A DNA stretch of 23,700 bases, taken from a virus. Every line of letters begins with the position of its first letter. Within the stretch, counting starts at the first letter, position 1. Below, piece after piece: positions 7,486-14,476 of the stretch. The position numbers were made by a program, and so were the translations under genes. The notes under the pieces were generated by a model that saw only the letters and a program-made list of their open reading frames with translations, ran no database searches and had not been told where the DNA came from. The stretch covers positions 1-23,700 of the IMG/VR virus record IMGVR_UViG_3300011114_000454; one strand, given 5' to 3'.

Positions 7486-8607
7486 CTAAAATGCAAATGG
7501 GTTGCCCAAATAGGCTGACCCAAGGCTTGTTAGGCCGCCAAACAATCCACCCATAGCCCCTTGTTTTGCATTATACGCATCAAGAGCAGCTTTGTATTGA
7601 GATTGCGCTGCGCCCAAAAGATCGGGCGTCTGAGCTTGGCTAGACAAAGCGAACGAAGGGAATTGAGGCATTTGAACTTGCTGACCAGACAAAAGCGCGT
7701 TCATTTCGTTAAGGCTCATTCCGCGCTGCTGCGCCTGTTCTGCAATAGCCTGTTGACGCAACTGGTTTTGCATATTGGCATATTGCTGATTAAGCGCGTA
7801 TTCCTGCGCTTGCGCCTGGTTCATTGCGCCCATGCGAGAAAGATCAAGTCCAGCAGCCTGACCCAAAGCTTGATTTTGCAAGTTGCCTTGAGCCATAGCT
7901 TCAGAAACACCCTGCTGCCTACCCTGCAAAGCACTTCCAAACTGCCTGGACGCTTCTTGTCCAGCCACATCAAAAGCATTGTATCTTTCGGCAGACTGCC
8001 TTTGGGCAAGTTGGTCTAGAGCGCGTTTATACGCTTCGGAGCCTTGTTTGAAGCCTTGATTGGAAAGCTGCGTTTCCAACTGTGACTGCTGGTATTGCTG
8101 CATTGGAGCCATGCGCTCGACAAGAGACTGAGCGATTTTGTCTCTATATCCAGTGTCATAAGTTGGAAGTGCGGTAGCTCCACCAAAATTATATGACGTA
8201 GTAAGGCCAGGCGCATAATCGGCGGTCTGCGTTTGCAGTTGCCCAGGCGTCCCGGCTGAAGTCATTGCAGGAAGGTTTTGCCAATCAAACGGCTGCTTAT
8301 AGGCTTCCCCTACCCTACCGGCAAAACCAGAAGCAAGATCGCTGCGAGCAAGCTGCGTATCAATCTGAGACTGCAACGCTGACTGCAAATCAGGCGTCAG
8401 ACCAATATTTTGAGTCCATTGGGTTACTTGCTGACTAGTGGACGGATCAGTTCCAGCAGAAGTCTGCCACGATTGAGTTCCAAACGGCGTATTAACATTT
8501 GGACGATTGGCATAGTTCTGCGTCATTACATTTTGAGCAGACGCAGCAGCTTGCGCTTGTGCAGCGCCAGTGTAATCAGGCGGCGCAGGAGTAGCTTTGC
8601 TTCCCAT
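7486..8607 (-). CDS. Gln/Ala-rich virion protein, putative internal or tail-associated
   Basis: A 373-residue protein with GGAGAAG before the ATG. It begins MGSKATPAPPDYTGAAQAQA, then ASAQNVMTQNYANRPNVNTPFG, a start I recognise from unnamed phage structural proteins (PPPDY..AA..QA..N......NRPNQ.TPFG). About residues 85-330 are long Gln-rich helices (SQLETQLSNQGFKQGSEAY, RALDQLAQRQSAERYNAF, LNQQYANMQNQLRQQAIAEQ), likely coiled coil. The C-terminus is glycine-rich and hydrophobic (GGLFGGLTSLGSAYLGNPF). This resembles DNA-transfer or internal head proteins. It begins inside the last 32 bases of the GNAT gene and ends in TAG directly followed by TGA. Confidence 0.75.
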   Translation of the reverse strand: MGSKATPAPPDYTGAAQAQAAASAQNVMTQNYANRPNVNTPFGTQSWQTSAGTDPSTSQQVTQWTQNIGLTPDLQSALQSQIDTQLARSDLASGFAGRVGEAYKQPFDWQNLPAMTSAGTPGQLQTQTADYAPGLTTSYNFGGATALPTYDTGYRDKIAQSLVERMAPMQQYQQSQLETQLSNQGFKQGSEAYKRALDQLAQRQSAERYNAFDVAGQEASRQFGSALQGRQQGVSEAMAQGNLQNQALGQAAGLDLSRMGAMNQAQAQEYALNQQYANMQNQLRQQAIAEQAQQRGMSLNEMNALLSGQQVQMPQFPSFALSSQAQTPDLLGAAQSQYKAALDAYNAKQGAMGGLFGGLTSLGSAYLGNPFAF

Positions 8608-9013
8608 CTTTCTTCTCCAAATAACGGCAATTTTCTCGCCGCAACTCTAAAACAAATAATGACCCGTCAGGATGACCGTCTTTAATGTTTGCAATCTCTA
8701 CAAATCCAACATGCTTGCTAAATCTAAGTGATTGTTTATTTCCAGAAGGAATTACGACAATCACCATATTTAGCTTTGCTACATTAAAAGCATAATCAAA
8801 TGTGCATCTTAACAATTCTCTTGTTAGCCAGTTTCCCTCACCGGCAACGTGCATTTGACACGAAGCCCCATTCCACGCATCAAACCCGACAACACCAAGT
8901 ATTTTTCCTTCAGGAGTTATGTTTCCTAAAGAACGAAAATGCTTAGTCGGAGCGTAATCAATTTTTTGACAAAGCCATTCGCCCAAAATGTTGTGTGGTC
9001 CGAAAACAATCAT
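8576..9013 (-). CDS. GNAT-type N-acetyltransferase-like protein
   Basis: A 145-residue protein whose ATG overlaps the previous stop (TAATG). The fold pattern fits GNAT: strands GKILGVVGFDAWNG and SCQMHVAGEG, a helix TRELLRCTFDYAFNVAK, the strand MVIVVIPSGNKQSLRFSKH and then VGFVEIA. The Asn in SGNKQSLRF and the GF at residues 103-104 are the usual motif B end of the family. The acetyl-CoA pyrophosphate loop (Q/R-x-x-G-x-G/A) is not canonical; GEGNWLTRELL stands there. This matches a phage-encoded GNAT subgroup found among structural genes. The substrate is unknown; modification of a virion or host protein is possible. The 3' end overlaps the next gene by 32 bases. Confidence 0.8.
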   Translation of the reverse strand: MIVFGPHNILGEWLCQKIDYAPTKHFRSLGNITPEGKILGVVGFDAWNGASCQMHVAGEGNWLTRELLRCTFDYAFNVAKLNMVIVVIPSGNKQSLRFSKHVGFVEIANIKDGHPDGSLFVLELRRENCRYLEKKDGKQSYSCAA

Positions 9014-9567
9014 TATTCAAAATAATCGTAATTCTGAGGATAAAGTTGATTTAATTTTTGCTGTTCTGCCGAAAGCAAAGTTTGGTACCAATCGCCATAA
9101 ACGGGATCGTTAATGTTGCTTGATAGCCAATTTATATCACCAGTTAGTTTTGTAGGATCGCTTGTCTTTTCTACACCTGACAAAACTGTTTTTTGCCAAT
9201 TTCCAAAAACAGGGGTTTGCGACCATTGTTCCGGCGAAAGACCCTGTTGCATTGCCTGATTGTAAGCTGAAGCATAATCAGCATTTAGCTTATCCCAATC
9301 AGTCTGCTGCATAGGCTTAGTTTCTACGCCATAGTTGCCCACAGACGTATCTGTAGGAGGCGTGTAAACAGGCTCGACTGGTTGGACCGGAGAAGGCGTA
9401 ACCGGAGTAACCGGAGTTGGTTTTGCAGACTTTCTTGTTGGCAATACCAATGGGCCTTCTGTCCTTGCCATCCAAGGGAAAGACAAGGTTTGAGGACCAG
9501 ACGCTTGCTTTAGATCGACCGGCGTTGCGCTTCTTAGGGCGGCAATAAGAGCACTTCCATCAGCCAT
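9013..9567 (-). CDS. Pro-rich hypothetical virion-region protein
   Basis: This 184-residue protein starts in a TAATG overlap with the tail hub gene and ends in a TAATG overlap with the GNAT gene, so it is coupled on both sides. Residues about 45-80 are a proline/threonine linker (KPTPVTPVTPSPVQPVEPV) that is probably extended. The C-terminal half is helical and aromatic-rich, with two similar short phrases: LSPEQWSQTPVFGNWQKTVL and INDPVYGDWYQTLLSAEQQ. These look like a loose internal repeat of P-V-(F/Y)-G-(N/D)-W-x-x-T-(V/L)-L. No family is recognised. Context suggests a minor tail or internal protein. Confidence 0.72.
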   Translation of the reverse strand: MADGSALIAALRSATPVDLKQASGPQTLSFPWMARTEGPLVLPTRKSAKPTPVTPVTPSPVQPVEPVYTPPTDTSVGNYGVETKPMQQTDWDKLNADYASAYNQAMQQGLSPEQWSQTPVFGNWQKTVLSGVEKTSDPTKLTGDINWLSSNINDPVYGDWYQTLLSAEQQKLNQLYPQNYDYFE

Positions 9568-11153
9568 TACATTACCCCGCCAATCTGATTCATTATGTGG
9601 TAGCTATAAAAATTTGTGGTTCCACCAAAACCACGCAGCCTCATGCTTAGAGCGCCATAATATCCAAGCGCCCTAACCCCATACCAAAATTCATAAGTGT
9701 TTGTTGCAGACGACCAGTTAGCCAAATTCCATTTGGCCTCATCCCAATATGAACTTTGATCTTTAACAAAAGACGGCGATCCGGCCACCGGCTGAAAACT
9801 ATATTGAGTGTTTACACGGAGCTTTACGCTTGGAGCTTGAGATGCAGTAAAAATAGGCTTTACCATCACAAACTGCTTTAATTGCCCAGGTGAAGTAAAA
9901 TCGTTAAATGCCGTTTGCACTTCGCCTTCTATGGGCTGACCGCCTTCAGAGTCAGTCTCTACTTGGTCAAATTCACCATAAAGACCTTTTACAATTCGAT
10001 ATGAGTCCGTTGCAAAATAGAGTTTGCCGCCAAGCAACGCAGTGCAAACCATTGGCAAACCACTAAACGTACACCAGGAAGCTGTGTTTATATTCATCAC
10101 ATATTGAATATAAACATTCTTCTGAGGCGGAAGTTTTAGAATAAGAACTTCGCTATCAGCAACAATCTGAACATCAAAAGATGGTTCATTTAGATACTGT
10201 TTAATGATTGGGCCAAGCACAGTTTCTATTTTTGCAGATGGTCCCTGCTGAGTATTTACAAATTGCCCATTAACCAGTTTTGACATTTCAACCAGGCCAA
10301 GCGTTGAAATTATCAAAACATCGCCGCCATAAGCGGTAAAGAATCTTCCGTATTTCGGAACAGGACCAACATACCAAACGCCTTTTAGCGCAAACTTAGT
10401 TGCGTCTGAGGGGTCGGTTCCTTGCCAAACTCCAAGATCGCCTTCACTTCCCACTACAACAAGGAAGTCGTCAAACGACACACCGGCGTCAACCGTCCAG
10501 TTGATTAGACCGCGAATATAGCCGCCATTCCGCAACAAAGAACCCATCACAAATTCTTGTGCGGTTCCTGTAATTGCGTCGATGGTGTCCAAGTACCAAA
10601 CGCTTGAACTGTCTTTAATTGTAAACCAAACGCGGTTTTTAAAGACAGCAACGCTAGTTGGATTGGCCGGAAGATTGGTTACGCTCTGGTGCGTCCAAGA
10701 TGTTCCGTCATAAGTCCAATAACCAGCACCAGGAGAAACGGCCAGCAAAAAGTTTCCAGCGCCATTTGCAAACTGTGTTGTATTCCACTGATCTTCGTCA
10801 GAGCCAGTGCTGGCTTGGGATACGGCTGGAGTTTCCGTAGTTACGTCCCAAATGTCTCCACCAGAAGCAGCAAACAGTTTGTTCGTTGTTCCATCTGCGC
10901 TGTTATAGGAAAACAAAGAGACTACAGGATCATCCAATTCAGTCGTGTGATACTGATAGCCTTTTCTAAGAGTACATCCAGTTTTGTTGGGGATAAAATT
11001 ACGCAATACCATTGCATCAGTAATTGGCATTGCATTGATTGGATCACGAAAATTTAAGCCGCCAACAGGCGGCGGCGCAACACTAAGCTGCGACGTTTGC
11101 GTAGCTGCCGATAACCTTGGCGCTTTGAATGAACGAAGTGGCTGTAATGGCAT
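9567..11153 (-). CDS. Tail hub / nozzle-like protein (P22 gp10-like position and fold)
   Basis: A 528-residue, strongly beta-rich protein encoded right after the adaptor gene, the usual order in short-tailed phages. After a polar N-terminus, PVGGLNFRDPINAMPITDAM and VLRNFIPNKTGCTLRKGY form the conserved start seen in many podovirus hub proteins. Repeated blade-like phrases follow (TNKLFAASGGDIWDVTT, NFLLAVSPGAGYWTYDG, SVAVFKNRVWFTIKD, DFLVVVGSEGDLGVW, GGDVLIISTLGLVEMS, GKLYFATDSYRIVKG), suggesting a beta-propeller. Such proteins form the short tail tube that closes the portal channel and carries the fibres. P22 gp10 is the model; equivalence is inferred from fold pattern and order, not from an alignment. 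Confidence 0.82.
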   Translation of the reverse strand: MPLQPLRSFKAPRLSAATQTSQLSVAPPPVGGLNFRDPINAMPITDAMVLRNFIPNKTGCTLRKGYQYHTTELDDPVVSLFSYNSADGTTNKLFAASGGDIWDVTTETPAVSQASTGSDEDQWNTTQFANGAGNFLLAVSPGAGYWTYDGTSWTHQSVTNLPANPTSVAVFKNRVWFTIKDSSSVWYLDTIDAITGTAQEFVMGSLLRNGGYIRGLINWTVDAGVSFDDFLVVVGSEGDLGVWQGTDPSDATKFALKGVWYVGPVPKYGRFFTAYGGDVLIISTLGLVEMSKLVNGQFVNTQQGPSAKIETVLGPIIKQYLNEPSFDVQIVADSEVLILKLPPQKNVYIQYVMNINTASWCTFSGLPMVCTALLGGKLYFATDSYRIVKGLYGEFDQVETDSEGGQPIEGEVQTAFNDFTSPGQLKQFVMVKPIFTASQAPSVKLRVNTQYSFQPVAGSPSFVKDQSSYWDEAKWNLANWSSATNTYEFWYGVRALGYYGALSMRLRGFGGTTNFYSYHIMNQIGGVM

Positions 11154-11155
11154 TT

Positions 11156-11905
11156 CTAACCACCAAATCCAGTATCCGGTGTATTAGACAAAGGCTGAAT
11201 GTACGGAAACCTATATTCACGCGCCATTGTGAGAACAGGAGCGCCTTTTTCTTGGCCGCGTCTGTTTTCAAAATTAACGTGAAAATCTCTAAACGCTGCA
11301 CTTGAATCCAAGCCTTTCATTTCAAGCCACTTTGCGCGGGTGTACAAAGTAACAAGAAACGAATCCAGCAAAATTACATCGCCGTTTTTAGTGGCGCGGT
11401 TTTTATACAAATCAGGATTATCTTGATCGCGTACCCAAGCCTGAGACTGATAAAAGAACGTCAGCGTTTGAGCAGACGTAGGCGGTGCCATGATATACAA
11501 CTTGTTATCACGCACTTGCCAATAGAATGAAAGCGTCGGCAAAACCTGGCGAACAATTAGCTGTTGCCACATTTGCGGACTAATCGGGCCAATCGCGGGC
11601 CATTGATTAGTGCTGTTCCATTGCGTCTGGTCTACCCACTCATAAAAATCTTCGGGCAAATTAAACGCTTTTTGAATTTGACCGCTTGTGTCTGCTTCAA
11701 TGGAAATTTCATAAGTCTTTGTAAGTTCTTGCCAATCGTAAAGAGCCATCAAATCCAAGCCAGAAAGATTAACGGCTTGAACCATCTGCTCAATGGATGG
11801 GTCGGAACTTCCAGCCGGATCAGAAGGAACCGGATAGCTTACCATCTGCGCTACGTTCTGAACGATGGCAGAAAGCGTAGTGTCGTTAATAATCTGGTAA
11901 GCCAT
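11156..11905 (-). CDS. Head-tail adaptor (P22 gp4 / T7 gp11-like)
   Basis: A 249-residue protein with AGGA before ATG 11903-11905. The N-terminal helix region (LSAIVQNVAQMVSYP, then EQMVQAVNLSGLDLMALYDW) is followed by QELTKTYEISIEADTSGQIQ, LPEDFYEWVDQTQWN, and later LTFFYQSQAWVRDQDN. The LPEDF loop, the YDWQ helix end and a C-terminal helix (SFLVTLYTRAKWLEMKGLD) are the usual features of podovirus adaptors that attach to the portal and receive the tail hub. Length and order (before the hub) agree. It ends in TAG two bases before the hub ATG. Confidence 0.82.
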   Translation of the reverse strand: MAYQIINDTTLSAIVQNVAQMVSYPVPSDPAGSSDPSIEQMVQAVNLSGLDLMALYDWQELTKTYEISIEADTSGQIQKAFNLPEDFYEWVDQTQWNSTNQWPAIGPISPQMWQQLIVRQVLPTLSFYWQVRDNKLYIMAPPTSAQTLTFFYQSQAWVRDQDNPDLYKNRATKNGDVILLDSFLVTLYTRAKWLEMKGLDSSAAFRDFHVNFENRRGQEKGAPVLTMAREYRFPYIQPLSNTPDTGFGG

Positions 11906-11930
11906 CCGTTAATTCCTATTTTTCAGAAGG

Positions 11931-12524
11931 CTACGACTTTTTACCGTTTACCATCTTCGTCAGAGCTTCGATCTGCGCTTGCATTTCTTCAATCTTAACG
12001 TCGCGCTCTTTTAGTTCTTCATTCATCTTTTCAATCGGAGCGTTGCCTTTGGCAATTTCAAGGAACGCAATAGCGCCGCGTTTATCTTCCTGAAAGCCAA
12101 AGAACTTTTGACCAACATTGTCAGATGCAGAAGCAAGCTGCTCTACAGTATGGATATTAAAATATTTGTATTCCTCAACCTTTACCGGCGTCATGCGCGG
12201 CAAAGACGACAACGGAGTGCCTTCAATTACATTTCCAGCGCCAGACTTAAATTTTTCGTATTTCGGTCCAAAACGCTGAATATCAATTTCATTTACCGGA
12301 CGTTCAACAATGCTGAGTTTGTCGCCGGGAACAATAATGCGAATGTAATCGACTTCTGTGTAAATGGCGCGACCAGCTTTCCTGCTTTCGCCAGGCATCA
12401 TTTTAGGCTTGCGGAAAAACTGGATAAAAAGCTTGTCATCAACGGCAAATCGAGAATCATCAAGACCGGGAGCGTCAGCAATGGTTGACCAATCGGTTTG
12501 AACTGTGGCGGCGTTTGCGTTCAT
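11931..12524 (-). CDS. Virion-region protein with C-terminal coiled coil
   Basis: I chose ATG 12522-12524 (197 residues, MNANAATVQTDWSTI). AAGGAA lies 7 bases upstream, whereas an upstream ATG at 12575 would place 17 extra codons over a terminator hairpin and has no binding site. Residues about 30-110 are beta-rich with basic turns (KLFIQFFRKPKMMPGESRKA, YTEVDYIRIIVPGDKLSIVE, VNEIDIQRFGPKYEKFKSG). The last 40 residues (EKMNEELKERDVKIEEMQAQ, then IEALTKMV) form a clear heptad coiled coil. Proteins of this layout occur between coat and adaptor genes in related podoviruses as far as I recall, but their role is unclear; head-completion or assembly function is a guess. It ends in TAG. Confidence 0.75.
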   Translation of the reverse strand: MNANAATVQTDWSTIADAPGLDDSRFAVDDKLFIQFFRKPKMMPGESRKAGRAIYTEVDYIRIIVPGDKLSIVERPVNEIDIQRFGPKYEKFKSGAGNVIEGTPLSSLPRMTPVKVEEYKYFNIHTVEQLASASDNVGQKFFGFQEDKRGAIAFLEIAKGNAPIEKMNEELKERDVKIEEMQAQIEALTKMVNGKKS

Positions 12525-12545
12525 TTTTATTTCCTTTTTTAAGAA

Positions 12546-12580
12546 AATGGATGGCGCAGGAATATCCCACGCCATCCATT
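12546..12580 (-). terminator. Rho-independent-type terminator after decoration gene
   Basis: A perfect 11-bp stem (AATGGATGGCG, 12546-12556, with CGCCATCCATT, 12570-12580) closes a 13-base loop. Read on the minus strand it follows the decoration gene stop by 4 bases and is followed by TTTTCTTAAAA. The tract is short of an ideal U-run, so termination is probably partial, and downstream virion genes would be read at lower level. On the other strand the stem is followed by ATTTTTA. Confidence 0.65.
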
Positions 12581-12584
12581 ATTT

Positions 12585-13091
12585 TTAGAGGGTAGCGCCA
12601 ACCGTAGGATACGAGAAAACCGCATCCGTATTGGTAGCAGCAGCGCCACCCGTGGCAGTGCCAAGAACAATGCCATTAATGGCTTTAGAACTGGCGGTAC
12701 CATCGTCATCAACAGCGCCAGCAGTCGCAGTGCTGTTTAGACGAGTTCCCTTAGCAGCAGAAGCCAACGTGCGAAGGCTGCCTTTGCCGTAAATCTGGAA
12801 CCAGCCATATTCATTGTCAGCCATAGTTGCCTGAGCAGCCCCACAACGGCTACCGAAGCCAGACGCACCAGCAGCGGTATTAGTAGTGGTAGCCATAACA
12901 AAATCAAAGCCAGTTTCTTCTACGCAAAGATAACCAGCCGCAGTAATCGCGCCATCAGCGCGACCATAAACAAATTCCTGATAACCATTGGTCGGATCAT
13001 CGTATCCGCCAACAGTCCCCAGTCGGAACGCAGCGGTAGAAGTGGAAACCGTAACCTGCGTGGGATTAATACCAATAATGTCTTGAGCCAT
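12585..13091 (-). CDS. Putative capsid decoration / head-associated protein
   Basis: A 168-residue protein with GAAAGGAATGAATT before the ATG. It is rich in G, A, T and S with beta-strand phrases (QVTVSTSTAAFRLGTVGGY, QEFVYGRADGAITAAGYL, NEYGWFQIYGKGSLRTLA, ATAGAVDDDGTASSKA). The phrase EYGWFQIYGKGSLRTLASA resembles capsid-stabilising or DUF2190-like phage proteins, in which a strand after W-x-Q-x-x-G is conserved. It lies directly downstream of the coat gene, the standard place for a decoration protein, and its own flanking hairpins suggest separate dosage control. The function is inferred from position and composition. Confidence 0.72.
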   Translation of the reverse strand: MAQDIIGINPTQVTVSTSTAAFRLGTVGGYDDPTNGYQEFVYGRADGAITAAGYLCVEETGFDFVMATTTNTAAGASGFGSRCGAAQATMADNEYGWFQIYGKGSLRTLASAAKGTRLNSTATAGAVDDDGTASSKAINGIVLGTATGGAAATNTDAVFSYPTVGATL

Positions 13092-13111
13092 AATTCATTC
13101 CTTTCAAAAAG

Positions 13112-13145
13112 ACCTTGGTAGGAAAGTTACCTTACCTACCAAGGT
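13112..13145 (-). terminator. Rho-independent-type terminator after major capsid gene
   Basis: A perfect 11-bp stem (ACCTTGGTAGG, 13112-13122, with CCTACCAAGGT, 13135-13145) has a 12-base loop. On the minus strand it lies about 20 bases past the coat protein stop and is followed at once by CTTTTTG, a fair U-tract, and then by the ribosome binding site of the next gene. It is probably a partial terminator or a 3'-end stabiliser for the coat message. Confidence 0.75.
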
Positions 13146-13165
13146 AAGTTGACCCCACCACAGGG

Positions 13166-14143
13166 TTAATTCTGGATACGACCCTGGAACTGAGCGCCCG
13201 AAGAAGTCAGATTGCCAGCCCAAGCCAGAATCTGAACTTCCGCGTCCTGGTTGATCGCATAGCGCCGCGTCGGGCTAAGAGCAACCATGTTACGATCCTT
13301 GTGAGGACGCAGGAAAATGTACTTCGTGTTGAGCATGAAGCCAGTATTGGCCGGGCAATAGCCACCAATACCGCCATCAAGCACAACGTCAGCATCCATA
13401 AACTTGATCGTCGGGAAACCAAGATCGCCAGTCTTGGGGTCGGTAAACCGCTGCTGCGCCTGGAGCGAAGTCATGTAATAGGTCCAGTAGGAATTGCTCA
13501 GAACGACCAAATCAGGACGATCAGAGCCACGAACCAACGAGGACCAAAGAGTGTTCATCGCCGCCTGGATCGTGGTCGAGGACGGAGTGACACTCTGAGA
13601 GCTAAAGTCATAAAGCTGCGAACGCCAGAAAGACCAAGTAGCGCGGTCAATGCCGCCGTAAGTGCCAGTGGTCGGGTCAGAAGGAACCGCCGCATCAAGG
13701 CCGGTCACTTCCTTACCGCCAGAACCAGTACCATCGCTATAAACCGACTGCGCCAGCTTATTAGCCATCGTGCTTTCGGCAACGTTCATGCGGGCTTCGA
13801 GCAAGTCAATAAACTGCTCACGGCCAGCGTTCTGCAACATTTCCAGGCCGCTCATAACGACCGGGCAAGCAAGCTGCTTAATGTTAAATTCAGCCGCGCT
13901 GATAACGTCAGCCGCCGCAACCGGCAGAAGATCGTAACCGCTATAGAAACCGGCATTGCCGTTCTGCTGGAACGAAAGTTCCTGGAAGATCACGTTACCG
14001 CCGCCAAACGGCTTTACGTTGCCACGGTTATTAAGACGGGCAAGCAAAGCATTGTTTTTGGTGACGTTATCCGCAATCTGGCGAGTACGCGACTGAATCG
14101 TAGTAGCAATAATGTCCGTAACGGACGTATTCGCAAAAGCCAT
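13166..14143 (-). CDS. Major capsid protein
   Basis: A 325-residue protein following the scaffold gene, with GGAG placed 8 bases before ATG. It begins MAFANTSVTDIIATTIQSRT, then RQIADNVTKNNALLARLNNRGNV as two phrases, and continues with GGGNVIFQELSFQQNGNA. The helix and strand order fits an HK97-fold coat protein: an N-terminal arm, an extended loop with GFYSGYDLLPV, a long spine-like helix (REQFIDLLEARMNVAEST) and a P-domain with LDAAVPSDPTTGTYGGIDR followed by a helical SFWRSQLYDF. The middle (PDLVVLSNSYWTYYMTSLQA) is common in phage coat proteins of this type. A long, structured leader upstream and a terminator downstream suggest high and separate expression. Confidence 0.9.
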   Translation of the reverse strand: MAFANTSVTDIIATTIQSRTRQIADNVTKNNALLARLNNRGNVKPFGGGNVIFQELSFQQNGNAGFYSGYDLLPVAAADVISAAEFNIKQLACPVVMSGLEMLQNAGREQFIDLLEARMNVAESTMANKLAQSVYSDGTGSGGKEVTGLDAAVPSDPTTGTYGGIDRATWSFWRSQLYDFSSQSVTPSSTTIQAAMNTLWSSLVRGSDRPDLVVLSNSYWTYYMTSLQAQQRFTDPKTGDLGFPTIKFMDADVVLDGGIGGYCPANTGFMLNTKYIFLRPHKDRNMVALSPTRRYAINQDAEVQILAWAGNLTSSGAQFQGRIQN

Positions 14144-14476
14144 CTGATTTCTCCATGATCTATTGCCCGCTCAATCGGGCGGTTAAAAACACACATCGTC
14201 CATGCAGCAGAACGAGTGGTCCGATCATGTTCTGCACCATAGGCGCAGATGGCATAACGTCCCCGACGACAAACAAATGGGATTGTTAATCTTTTGTTTG
14301 GTGTCGCTGCACGTTGTTGAAATTGTTATGTATTTTACATAAGCAGATTGCGATGATTTGTTAACTATAAGTGTTCTTGCGATGGCACTTAATTGTTAAC
14401 AAGTTCGCAAAAGCAGTAAAAACATAACAATAACAATTACTTAGCAAAACATTGTTTTGCTTTATAAACCATACGC
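14144..14476 (-). promoter_or_regulatory. Structured leader between scaffold and capsid genes
   Basis: These 333 bases hold no convincing gene and form the only large gap inside the late unit. They contain a series of inverted repeats: GCCCG/CGGGC (14165-14180), GCAGAAC/GTTCTGC (14207-14235), CAAACAAA/TTTGTTTG (14270-14300) with an inner GATT/AATC stem, TTATGTA-TTT-TACATAA (14326-14342), the palindrome TTGTTAACAA (14393-14402), and AGCAAAAC/GTTTTGCT (14443-14461) just after the scaffold stop. A composite element, TTGCGATG followed by TTGTTAAC, occurs twice (14348-14365 and 14377-14400). I see no strong sigma70 promoter on the minus strand; the best -10-like box is TATAGT. The region may carry a phage promoter with operators, or an RNA leader that controls coat protein synthesis. 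Confidence 0.6.

Noticed and set aside
12525-12575. A longer start (17 extra codons) for the 11931 gene.
   Set aside because: It would place coding sequence over the terminator stem and lacks a binding site, while the inner ATG has AAGGAA at a good distance.
13301-14158. A 285-codon open frame on the plus strand opposite the capsid gene.
   Set aside because: It is antisense to a clear coat protein, has a basic, low-complexity product without family signs, and no ribosome binding site. It follows from codon use of the real gene.
14191-14476. A tRNA in the leader between scaffold and capsid.
   Set aside because: The inverted repeats do not fold into a cloverleaf with a T-loop sequence (GTTCRA) or an acceptor stem by eye.
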